Positions 24,831 to 32,223 of a stretch of DNA of 45,195 bases are shown one piece after another. The notes beneath the pieces were generated by a model. The model was not told where the DNA came from. It saw only the letters and a program-made list of their open reading frames with translations, and made no database searches. Each line of letters starts with the position of its first letter. Position 1 is the stretch's first letter. Both the position numbers and the translations under genes were made by a program. This DNA is from Thermoproteota archaeon. Its GTDB lineage: Archaea; Thermoproteota; Nitrososphaeria_A; Caldarchaeales; Calditenuaceae. The stretch covers positions 1 through 45,195 of the forward strand of contig JAUQPZ010000010.1 in NCBI GenBank assembly GCA_030550155.1, read 5' to 3'.

Positions 24831-25987
24831 GCAGCCTTGAGAGATACGACAGACAATTAAGAATAGAGGGATGGGAGCAGGATCTACTCTACTCCACCAC
24901 AGCATTTATAGCGGGGGCTGGGGCAATAGGGTGCGAGGTCGCCAAAAACCTAGCCATGATGGGGATCGGTAGACTGATACTAGTAGACTATGATTATGTT
25001 GAGCTAAGCAACCTTAGTAGGCAGCTGCTCTTCAGGGACGCAGATATTGGCAGAGGGAAGGCCGAGGTGGCTGCGGAGAGACTTCGAGAGATTAACCCGC
25101 AGGTAAAGGTTGACCACCATAACTCCGATATAAGAGACTTGGAGGAGGATGTCTACAGAGATGTAGATATTGTTCTCTCTTGCCTAGATAACTGGGGCTC
25201 TAGAAGGTGGCTCAACTCCGTGGCCGTGAGCCTCAACAAGCCGCTCATAGACGGCGGAATAAACGGCTTCTATGGGAATGTCCAAGTGGTCATCCCCAAG
25301 AGAACCGCTTGCCTAGAGTGTCAGAGCATGCAGTTGATTCCTCGGGAGGAGAAGCTGGCTGAGTGCACGCTGAAGAGGAGGAGGCCAGAAGACCTTGTAA
25401 ATGACCTGAGAGAGCAGGGTATAGATTTGAGCGTCGAGCTTGCTGAGGAGCTTTTCAGACTCAACATAAAGACAGTCTACGACCTAAAATATGCCAGGCT
25501 TGACCTCGTACTCTCACACAAGGAGGGCGAGATATTTAGGGCAATCGAGGAGCTTCGCTCCAAACTTATGCCGAAAATACCGGCCATCCAAAGCGTGGCA
25601 TCTGTAGTTGCGGGAATCATAACGACACACGCAATTCAGCTCATCCACAAGGACAGGCTCGGTAAGAGCCCAACCGGCCTAATCGTGTATGACGCGCTCA
25701 ACTCGCGTTTAACAAGGGTGAAAATCTCCAGAGACCCGGCTTGCATAGTCTGCAGCGAGAATGAGGCCGCCCCAATTAATTTCCCCTTCGACCTAAGACA
25801 GACGGTGCTTAGGCTAAAGGAGGCCGTGGCTTCTGTATTTGGATTTCCAGACCCAGAGATACTGCATGCCGATAGAAGGCTCAACGATGATGATGTCCTT
25901 TATGACGCGGGCGTGAGAGAGAATGATATATTATATGTGTCTACCAAGAGGCTATATGAGCCTGTCGCTATAAGAATTGTCACCTAA
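24827..25987 (+). CDS. E1-like ubiquitin-activating enzyme with ubiquitin-like C-terminal domain
   Basis: The adenylation domain starts at about residue 5, with RYDRQLRIEGWEQ and the nucleotide loop GAGAIG (30-35), LSNLSRQ for Mg/ATP, zinc ligands C162/C165 and C306/C309, and the likely catalytic C180 in LAECTLKRRRPEDL. Unlike MoeB it has a helical insert (about 186-250). Residues 318-386 form a beta-grasp tail whose segment DRRLNDDDVLYDAGVRENDI resembles ubiquitin itself, in the position of a ubiquitin-fold domain that docks E2. It would adenylate the Ubl Gly-Gly, form a thioester and transfer it to E2. The ATG overlaps the E2 stop. Nothing follows it in the operon. Confidence 0.95.
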   Translation: MSSLERYDRQLRIEGWEQDLLYSTTAFIAGAGAIGCEVAKNLAMMGIGRLILVDYDYVELSNLSRQLLFRDADIGRGKAEVAAERLREINPQVKVDHHNSDIRDLEEDVYRDVDIVLSCLDNWGSRRWLNSVAVSLNKPLIDGGINGFYGNVQVVIPKRTACLECQSMQLIPREEKLAECTLKRRRPEDLVNDLREQGIDLSVELAEELFRLNIKTVYDLKYARLDLVLSHKEGEIFRAIEELRSKLMPKIPAIQSVASVVAGIITTHAIQLIHKDRLGKSPTGLIVYDALNSRLTRVKISRDPACIVCSENEAAPINFPFDLRQTVLRLKEAVASVFGFPDPEILHADRRLNDDDVLYDAGVRENDILYVSTKRLYEPVAIRIVT

Positions 25988-26004
25988 AACATGATTAAAG
26001 CCGG

Positions 26005-26964
26005 CTAACTTTTTGCATACAATATCCTGCTAAGCTGCATGGCGTCGATATTCCCACCAGTAAGCATAAGGACGACGCGCCTCCCCTCAATCTCCCCTCT
26101 CTTCTTAAACGCGGCGGCCGTAGCGGCCGCTCCCGCATGCTCAGCAACCTGCCTCACAGAATAGTATAAGGCGCGTATAGCATCCTCCATCTCCTCGTCC
26201 GAAACCAACACTACATCATCGATCCTGCCTGAAAGTATGGAGAAGGGGACCTCATAAGCCCTAGCCACAGCTAGCCCCTCAGCCCTCGTGGTAACCTTAT
26301 CTTTGCTGACGAGGCGGCCGGCCTTCAGTGACTCGTAGAATGCCGAGGCTCCTTCTGCCTGGACGCCAACGACTTTTATGGAGGGGTCAGCGGATTTGTA
26401 AACTATGCAGGCGCCAATCGCTCCGGAGCCCCCGCCGATTGGGTTAAAGACGATCTGCACATCTGGAACTTCCCTTAAAACCTCGAGATGCATAGTCGCT
26501 ACGCCCGGGTAGAGCAGAGACTCGTTAACTGCGTGGATATAGGTATATCCACGTTCTGCCGCTAGAGACTCGGCGTAGAGGGCTGCCTCATCGTAGAATG
26601 ACCCATAGGTTATTATGTTTGCACCTAGCTCGTGCAAGGACTGCTTCTTGACCTCCGAGACCCAGCTCGGGACTACTACATGCACATCAACTCCGAATAT
26701 ACTTCCTGCATAAGCTATTGACTGGGCGTGATTACCCATGGAGGCTGTTATGACCCCCTTATCTCTGACCTCCTCAAACCTCCTATACATGTAGTAGATT
26801 CCGCCCCTCACCTTGAAAGAGTGGGTGGGGTTCAGGTTCTCAAGTTTCACCCAGACATCGCATCCAAGCTCACGCGAGAGACTCTTAGAGTGGACAAGAG
26901 GTGTGGGCTTAAGATATCGCTCCAGGATACGCGACGCCTCCAATACTTCCCTCAGAGTGAACAT
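26005..26964 (-). CDS. Threonine dehydratase/serine racemase-type PLP enzyme
   Basis: This is a fold-type II PLP enzyme that deaminates threonine or serine. PLP lysine K51 lies in THSFKVRGG, the substrate loop is ASMGNHAQS, the phosphate-binding glycine loop is PIGGGSGA, and the C-terminal TGGNID is present. I start it at the ATG at 26964 (MFTLREVLEAS), which matches the usual N-terminus; the frame is open further to 27150, but that adds 62 unconserved, arginine- and serine-rich residues. A TATA-like acttaaataac on the sense strand near 26990-27004 fits. There is no C-terminal ACT domain, so it is the short 319-residue catabolic type. It converges on the E1 gene with 17 bp between them. Confidence 0.92.
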   Translation of the reverse strand: MFTLREVLEASRILERYLKPTPLVHSKSLSRELGCDVWVKLENLNPTHSFKVRGGIYYMYRRFEEVRDKGVITASMGNHAQSIAYAGSIFGVDVHVVVPSWVSEVKKQSLHELGANIITYGSFYDEAALYAESLAAERGYTYIHAVNESLLYPGVATMHLEVLREVPDVQIVFNPIGGGSGAIGACIVYKSADPSIKVVGVQAEGASAFYESLKAGRLVSKDKVTTRAEGLAVARAYEVPFSILSGRIDDVVLVSDEEMEDAIRALYYSVRQVAEHAGAAATAAAFKKRGEIEGRRVVLMLTGGNIDAMQLSRILYAKS

Positions 26965-27275
26965 CCAGTTTAAGGACACGCATGTCTGCCTAAATAACTT
27001 CTCTACCCCGGAAAAACCACGCAACACCGACCGAGTCGATGGTCTGGGACGGAGAAACCTATTAATACTTTGATACAACATTTTTCCGGGCGATGACGTG
27101 TCTGGCCAGGCTGAAGCAGTGATTGAGATCTTGAGCGCTGAGCCCGGCACTAAATTAGGTCATATATGAGCTGTGAACCGATTTCAAGTCATATAAGACT
27201 ATAAAAAAGATTCGCTGTAAGCAACACTAATATGTCTGGTCAACGGCGAGTAAATAGTGGGTGCCCGCGAGCTGA
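26965..27275. other. 311-bp intergenic region with two promoters
   Basis: It holds the leftward promoter of the PLP enzyme near 26990-27004 and a strong rightward TATA, actataaaaaag, at about 27198-27209. The latter predicts a start near 27230, 46 nt before DUF211. The first ATG after it (27232) opens a 23-codon frame overlapping the DUF211 start. The left part is also covered by an open extension of the PLP frame, which I regard as non-coding. Confidence 0.45.
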
Positions 27276-27563
27276 ATGTCAAAACCTCGTGAAGTCATCC
27301 TGATAACGAGACTTGTATTAGATGTTCTTAAGCCCCATCAGCCAAGTGTTATAGATTTTAGTAGAGAGCTGGCAAGGGTCCCGGGGGTGAGGCGCATCGA
27401 TATCTCAGTCCTAGAGGTAGACGCGGAGACCGAGACTGTTAAACTTGTTATTGATGGGGAGAACATAGAGCTCGAAAAGATAAGTGAGGCGATAAAAAAC
27501 CTTGGGGGGGCAATTCACAGCGTTGACGCCGCTGTGGTGGAGAGGGTGGATTATAGGAGGTAG
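27276..27563 (+). CDS. DUF211 family protein
   Basis: This 95-residue alpha/beta protein matches archaeal DUF211: VILITRLVLDVLKPHQPSV at the start, VRRIDISVLEVDAETETVKL in the middle and LEKISEAIKNLGGAIHSVD near the end. The fold is ferredoxin-like and no enzymatic function is established. It is 12 bp upstream of a VIT1-like membrane protein on the same strand. Small ferredoxin-like proteins next to transporters often act in metal or regulatory roles, but nothing in this sequence (no Cys or His cluster) shows metal binding. Confidence 0.85.
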   Translation: MSKPREVILITRLVLDVLKPHQPSVIDFSRELARVPGVRRIDISVLEVDAETETVKLVIDGENIELEKISEAIKNLGGAIHSVDAAVVERVDYRR

Positions 27564-27575
27564 TGGAAAGCTTAG

Positions 27576-28172
27576 ATGGTTCTGGCTAGGCTGATACGGC
27601 GCTTAAAGATTATTTTGGCCATAACTGAGACACGTGATATAGCTCGAAGATACTTCTCCCTACAGGTCATGGATGGCGCGATTGTCGGGATAGGTCTGGT
27701 CTTCGGCCTGCACATCTCAGGACCTCATCCCGGCCACGTGATAGCACGGAGTGTATCTGCCGTGATGATCGCGATGGTTATATCAGGGGTTACGGGCGCG
27801 GTAATATCAGAGAAGGCTGAGCAGGAGGCTAGAATAAAAAGGTTGGAGATGGCGACGCTCACGGCTCTTAAAAACACGCTCCACACCAGAGTAAGCTTCC
27901 CGGCCATATTCCTCGTGGCCATGGTAAATGGCCTCTCAGCCATTGGGGCCCTGTTCCTTGTCTCTCTCCCTTATCTGGCCTATACCTACACCTCTGGCCC
28001 GCTGGAGCTAGGGATCGCCGCCTCCTTCCTGACCTGTATCACGCTTTTACTCGCAACAGGGGTGGTGGTTGGAAAGGCCGCGGGCATCGGGACGCTGAGC
28101 ACCTCTTTACTCACTGTGGCAGCAGGCTCACTAGCCGCCCTCCTCATAATCATTGTCGAGCTGTTGTTTTGA
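27576..28172 (+). CDS. VIT1/CCC1-like membrane protein
   Basis: The 198 residues hold five predicted membrane helices. The first is preceded by RRYFSLQVMDGAIVGIGLVFGLHISG, which corresponds to the GxxDG helix of vacuolar iron transporter relatives. A charged amphipathic loop (EKAEQEARIKRLEMATLTAL) follows helix 2, as in VIT1, although it has fewer acidic metal-binding residues than the eukaryotic iron carriers. Iron or manganese transport is a family inference. It lies in a likely operon with DUF211 (12-bp gap) and converges on dinB (6-bp gap between ends). Confidence 0.7.
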   Translation: MVLARLIRRLKIILAITETRDIARRYFSLQVMDGAIVGIGLVFGLHISGPHPGHVIARSVSAVMIAMVISGVTGAVISEKAEQEARIKRLEMATLTALKNTLHTRVSFPAIFLVAMVNGLSAIGALFLVSLPYLAYTYTSGPLELGIAASFLTCITLLLATGVVVGKAAGIGTLSTSLLTVAAGSLAALLIIIVELLF

Positions 28173-28177
28173 GATAG

Positions 28178-29263
28178 CTAATAGTCTGTAAGCCTGCTCT
28201 GACCCTTCTCAGTCCGCAGCTCGTATACCTTGATACCCACGCGCCTTAGCTCTCCACCAGGGCTTGCGAGAAGCTCCCTCAACAATCGGCGGACGACTGA
28301 GGACAGTTCTCCGAGGTCTTGGGTGTACTGGTGGATCAGAGAGCTCCGAGATATCAACTTTAGATCACGGGTGAAGCCCAACACTGATACGCCCCTGAAA
28401 CTGAGGTTTTCTCGCTTAAGCCGCCCAGCTAGCTCAGGAATTATCTTATCAAGCTGTTCCCAAACCTCCTCCTCATCCTTAGTGTTGCGTTTCAGGGTTA
28501 TTATCCGGCTCATTTGCTTCAAACCCTCCCTGGGCGTGACTTGGCTAGGGTATTCACCTCTACTGGAGAGATAGAGGAACCGCCCCATTCTGAGGCCGAA
28601 TCGGTCCACAAGCCTGTCGATAGAGACTCCCCAGAGGTCGCGCACAGTCTTCACACCCATCTCGTTTAGCACCTCAGCGGTCTTCTTTCCCACATAGGGT
28701 ATCTCCCCAACACCCTTCGGCCCCAAGTAATCGAGCACAGATTCCGGCCGCACAACGACCAACCCGTCGGGCTTCGCATCGTCAGCCGCCATCTTGGCCA
28801 GCAACTTATTCTTGGCAACACCCACGCTACAGCTCAACCCCACCTTCTCTCTTATCTCATGCTTAAGCTCCATCATGAGGGGCTCAGCCGCGTCGTATGA
28901 GCCACCCGTCACAAAGGACAGGTCTAAGAATGCCTCATCTATGCTGGCTGTTTCGATGGAGTCGGAATACTTTCCCGCAATCTCAAAGACCTTGGTGGAT
29001 AGCTCGCCGTAATATTGCTTGTCGAGAGGGAGGAAGACGGCGTCCACGTTTCTCAGGAGATGTTTTGCGGTTTTGATAGGCATCCCCGACTTGACGCCAA
29101 ATCTGCGAGCCACATAGTTCGAGGTAGCCACGGCCCCCGAGTCGGGGGCCCTGTGAGAGTAGACGCATACGACCACGGGCTTGCCTCTGATGGACGGGTT
29201 TCTAAGCTCCTCGGCCTGCGCGAAAAAATAGTCTATGTCTAGGCAGGCTATCGGCCCGTTCAC
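28178..29263 (-). CDS. dinB: DNA polymerase IV (Y-family, DinB/Dpo4)
   Basis: This is a translesion polymerase. The palm catalytic acids are D9 (CLDIDYFFAQAEE) and D109/E110 (ASIDEAFLD). The YVARRFGVKSGMP segment, a SVGVAKNKLLAKMA motif, a thumb HhH (IPYVGKKTAEVLNEMG) and a C-terminal little-finger domain complete it at 361 residues. No obvious PIP box is seen at the C-terminus. The start is GTG. A TATA element (GTTTTATATCG on the minus strand, 29284-29293) lies about 26 bp upstream, so the mRNA is probably leaderless. Confidence 0.96.
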   Translation of the reverse strand: MNGPIACLDIDYFFAQAEELRNPSIRGKPVVVCVYSHRAPDSGAVATSNYVARRFGVKSGMPIKTAKHLLRNVDAVFLPLDKQYYGELSTKVFEIAGKYSDSIETASIDEAFLDLSFVTGGSYDAAEPLMMELKHEIREKVGLSCSVGVAKNKLLAKMAADDAKPDGLVVVRPESVLDYLGPKGVGEIPYVGKKTAEVLNEMGVKTVRDLWGVSIDRLVDRFGLRMGRFLYLSSRGEYPSQVTPREGLKQMSRIITLKRNTKDEEEVWEQLDKIIPELAGRLKRENLSFRGVSVLGFTRDLKLISRSSLIHQYTQDLGELSSVVRRLLRELLASPGGELRRVGIKVYELRTEKGQSRLTDY

Positions 29264-29283
29264 TGGGGATAGTTTCTCTGAAG

Positions 29284-29293
29284 CGATATAAAA
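29284..29293 (-). promoter_or_regulatory. TATA element for dinB
   Basis: The minus-strand sequence GTTTTATATCG is centred about 26 bp before the GTG of dinB, predicting a leaderless transcript. No LexA-like or other palindrome is visible. Confidence 0.5.
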
Positions 29294-29374
29294 CGGTTAA
29301 TAATAGTTCCGCTGTTTCTAAGACTGAAATTTTAGAACTCTAATGAATATTGTCAAGTTAAATTTGAATATAAT

Positions 29375-29386
29375 GTATATTTAGAG
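29375..29386 (+). promoter_or_regulatory. TATA element for mevalonate kinase gene
   Basis: The sequence tgtatatttaga lies about 37 bp before the ATG, predicting a leader of about 12 nt. It sits in an AT-rich 154-bp gap between divergent genes. Confidence 0.45.
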
Positions 29387-29417
29387 GCGTGTTGACTTAG
29401 TTTTTAGAAGAGTTTGA

Positions 29418-30389
29418 ATGGAGGCTGTAACATATTCCGCTCCCGCCAAGGTCATCCTGTGCGGAGAACACTTTGTAGTTTATGGCGGTAAAGCTGTCGC
29501 CTGCGCCATCCCGAAGAGAGCCTACGCCACCGTGTCGAGTAGAAGCGACGGCCTGTTGATGATCGAGTCTCGCGACGCTAAGATCTCGGCTACATGGAAC
29601 GGAGACAGGGTCGTAAAGAGCTCTGACCAGAGGACTCCGCTGAGGTTGAGGCCACTTAAACTAATGATTGACCAGATATCTGAAAAGTACGGCGCCAAGG
29701 GCTTCAACATTACGATCCAGTCTCAGATACCGAGGGGGATGGGGTTAGGGTCCTCTGCGTCTGTTTCGCTCGCCACCGCGTCTGCCTGTCTGGCTGTTCT
29801 GGGGCATGAGCCTTCGACAAATGAGCTTCTTGACCTTGCGTCTATAGCCGAATCTGAGATTCACTATAGGTCCTCAGGGGTTGACTTAGCGGCGACGCTA
29901 ACGGGTGGGGTGATATCTTACATCAGGGGTATGACTCCGCGAAGAATCCCCACACAGGGCATGTTTGACATTATATTGATTAAGGCGGAGAAGGCTCGTA
30001 AGACAGGGACAATAGTCAGACAGGTCTCAATCCTGAGAGAACAGTTCATCAACATCTTCGAGAGGCTCAAAACAGTCAACGACGAGGTGGCGACAGAGAT
30101 GGAGATCGCCCTACAGAACATGAGGTTCGAGAGGATTGGATCTCTCTTCACAGTTCAGCACAACCTGTTAAAGACTATAGGTGTCTCAAACAGAAGCCTC
30201 GACGAGGCTGTAGAGCGCGCTCTAGATGCAGGTGCGCTCGGCGCTAAGCTCACTGGGGCGGGTGGGGGCGGGTTCGTAATAGCAATCGCGCATCAGAACA
30301 AGTCAAAAGATGTTGTCAAAGCTCTTTCAAACAAATATGCAGCAGAGGTAGTTAAGGTCCCGCAAGAAGGCTTGAGAAGAGAGAGGTAA
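29418..30389 (+). CDS. mvk: Mevalonate kinase
   Basis: This GHMP kinase phosphorylates mevalonate for isoprenoid synthesis, needed for archaeal lipids and for the carotenoids made by genes 2 kb downstream. The start SAPAKVILCGEHFVVYGG is diagnostic for mevalonate kinase. The GHMP glycine loop PRGMGLGSSAS covers 105-115, the conserved acid lies in SSGVDLAATLTGGVI, and GAKLTGAGGGGFVIAI is the C-terminal motif. At 323 residues it is complete. It converges on argG with three bases between the stops. Confidence 0.96.
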   Translation: MEAVTYSAPAKVILCGEHFVVYGGKAVACAIPKRAYATVSSRSDGLLMIESRDAKISATWNGDRVVKSSDQRTPLRLRPLKLMIDQISEKYGAKGFNITIQSQIPRGMGLGSSASVSLATASACLAVLGHEPSTNELLDLASIAESEIHYRSSGVDLAATLTGGVISYIRGMTPRRIPTQGMFDIILIKAEKARKTGTIVRQVSILREQFINIFERLKTVNDEVATEMEIALQNMRFERIGSLFTVQHNLLKTIGVSNRSLDEAVERALDAGALGAKLTGAGGGGFVIAIAHQNKSKDVVKALSNKYAAEVVKVPQEGLRRER

Positions 30390-30392
30390 TCC

Positions 30393-31586
30393 TCAGCCCC
30401 TCCTTGACGGTTTTCTCGTAGCACTTATCACGGTGTCGAGCCCCCAGATTTTACTGAACCCCTCGCCGGCCTTCTGCTGGAATACACTACCCTTAGCGTA
30501 GGTTGCGATTTCCGATGAGTAAAGCGGGTTCTCCGCAACGCGTCCTAGAATTCTTGCAGAGCCCTTGTAGAGGGATATCCTAACGCTTCCCGTGACATTT
30601 TCCTGGGACTTCGCGATAAAAGCGTTGAGGGCGTCCATTAGTGGGTCGAGCCAGAAACCCTGATAGACCATCTGGGACCATGTCCTCTCCACAAGCGCTT
30701 TAAACATCAGCGTCTTGGAGTTGAGAGTCATCTTTTCCAAGTCTCTATGAGCCTTCAGGAGGGTGAGCGCCGCGGGAGCCTCGTAAACCTCCCTAGACTT
30801 TATCCCCACAGCTCTATCCTCGATGTGGTCGATGATTCCGAACCCCGTCCTCCCAGCCGTCGCGTTCAGCTCCTCGACTATCCTTCTGAGAGTCATATCC
30901 CGCCCGTTTAGCGCCACAGGGGCTCCTCTCTCAAACTCTATCTCTATTATCTCCTCCTTGTCAGGCGCTAGCTTGGGGTCGATGACGTATTTGAAGGCCT
31001 CGTAAGGCGGCGCTCTCCACGGGTCCTCTAGCTCACCAGCCTCTATCGACCTGCTCCAGAGATTCTCATCGATGCTGAACCTACTCTGCCTGAAGTCAAG
31101 TTTCAAGCCTTTTCTCCGCGCATATTCTATTTCCTCGTCCCTGCTGAGGTCCCACTCCCTGATTGGAGCGATTATCTTTAGCTGTGGAGCTAAGACTTGA
31201 ATCGTCGTGTCAAATCTCAGCTGGTCGTTACCTTTGCCAGTGCAGCCATGTGCTATTGCATCGCAGTCTTCCCTCAGAGCCACGTCAACAACTTTCGAGG
31301 CTATGAGGGGCCTGGCGAGGGCTGTGCCGAGTGGATACTCGTCCTCGTAAAGGCCGTTGGCGAGAATGCATGGCCTGATATAGTCATCCGCAAACTCGTC
31401 TTTAGCGTCGATGTGGAAGTGCCCAACAGCTCCAGCCGAAAGAGCTCTCTCCTTAATCTCACGGAAGTCCTCGTTCTGTCCCACGTCAACCGTGACTGTT
31501 ATAACCTCGGCTCCATACTTTTCAATCAGCCAAGGTATTGATACTGTGGTATCCAGCCCACCACTATACGCAAGTGCCACCCTCAT
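30393..31586 (-). CDS. argG: Argininosuccinate synthase
   Basis: ArgG joins citrulline and aspartate using ATP in arginine synthesis. The PP-loop AYSGGLDTT is at 7-15, the citrulline/ATP motif AHGCTGKGNDQLRF is intact, and APIREW and the tail GSVFQQKAGEGF agree with the family. The 397-residue length is standard. No argH or other arginine genes are nearby, so it stands alone. Its start is 87 bp from the divergent SCP2-like gene. Confidence 0.97.
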   Translation of the reverse strand: MRVALAYSGGLDTTVSIPWLIEKYGAEVITVTVDVGQNEDFREIKERALSAGAVGHFHIDAKDEFADDYIRPCILANGLYEDEYPLGTALARPLIASKVVDVALREDCDAIAHGCTGKGNDQLRFDTTIQVLAPQLKIIAPIREWDLSRDEEIEYARRKGLKLDFRQSRFSIDENLWSRSIEAGELEDPWRAPPYEAFKYVIDPKLAPDKEEIIEIEFERGAPVALNGRDMTLRRIVEELNATAGRTGFGIIDHIEDRAVGIKSREVYEAPAALTLLKAHRDLEKMTLNSKTLMFKALVERTWSQMVYQGFWLDPLMDALNAFIAKSQENVTGSVRISLYKGSARILGRVAENPLYSSEIATYAKGSVFQQKAGEGFSKIWGLDTVISATRKPSRRG

Positions 31587-31673
31587 TAACGGAAAAACAC
31601 TGCTCCACTCCCTTTAAAATTATTCCTCCACCATGTGGGGAAGAGATAAATATTCTGGGTCACCTTTCTAGCT

Positions 31674-32018
31674 GTGTCTGGGAAGTCCTTTTCCGCTCTT
31701 CAGGAACTAATAGCTAGGGCTAGCGACAAACCCCTCATAAAGGCGAGGACGGCCCGGATGGTCAAGGCCTTCCAGTTCCGCCCCTCAGACGCCGCGCCAT
31801 ACTACCTAGAAATTGTGAACGGTGTTCTCAAGGTTTCAAGCGGAGAGACCAGCAGCCCCGTGGCAACAATCATCGCATCAGACGAAGACTTGGCAGGAGT
31901 AGTTAGAGGCACAGTCGACCCCGTACAGCTATTCTTCGCCGGAAGGATAAGGGTCCAGGGTAGCATTTTTGATGCCCAAGAATTGGCGACGCTTCTCAGA
32001 GAAGCCGCCCGCTCATAA
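31674..32018 (+). CDS. Stand-alone SCP2-like lipid-binding protein
   Basis: The 114 residues match the SCP2 fold: helix at the start, then FQFRPSDAAPYYLEIVNGVLKVSSG, ATIIASDEDLAGVVRGTVDPVQLFFAGRIRVQGS and a closing helix. The phrase pattern D-x-x-x-G-x-x-P-x-x-L-F-x-x-G-x-(I/L)-x-x-x-G is typical of SCP2. Such proteins bind lipids or acyl-CoA. A link with the neighbouring carotenoid genes is possible but unproven; a 205-bp gap lies between. The start is GTG, without a strong ribosome site. Confidence 0.8.
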   Translation: MSGKSFSALQELIARASDKPLIKARTARMVKAFQFRPSDAAPYYLEIVNGVLKVSSGETSSPVATIIASDEDLAGVVRGTVDPVQLFFAGRIRVQGSIFDAQELATLLREAARS

Positions 32019-32223
32019 TCTCACCCTCTATCAGCGCCCGCTCAGACTTAATAACCGGTTTATTAGAGGAGAAGACATCGAGAGCCCGACAGCCTTAAGC
32101 CGCCAACTATATCATTATACATGCATATACAAAATATAAGAATCCCGCGATTTTTTCGATTTAAACACCACAATGTAGGCGTTACAAGAGACTAGTATTG
32201 AGTAGATTAAGCATGGTTAATAA
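32019..32223. promoter_or_regulatory. AT-rich upstream region of the carotenoid operon
   Basis: No gene is visible in these 205 bp. The middle is strongly AT-rich (atatcattatacatgcatatacaaaatataag, in part), and the last 30 bp before the ATG at 32224 contain ttgagtagattaagc, a weak TATA candidate. I could not settle on one promoter or a clear operator. Confidence 0.35.

Noticed and set aside
26965-27150. 62-residue N-terminal extension of the PLP enzyme
   Set aside because: The family normally starts at the MFTLREVLEAS segment, the extension has no recognisable feature, and a TATA element lies inside it.
25988-27275. Search for a RING-finger gene downstream of E1
   Set aside because: Neither strand shows a short frame with the C-x2-C ... 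C-x-H-x2-C ... C-x2-C pattern; the region is taken by the PLP enzyme and promoters.
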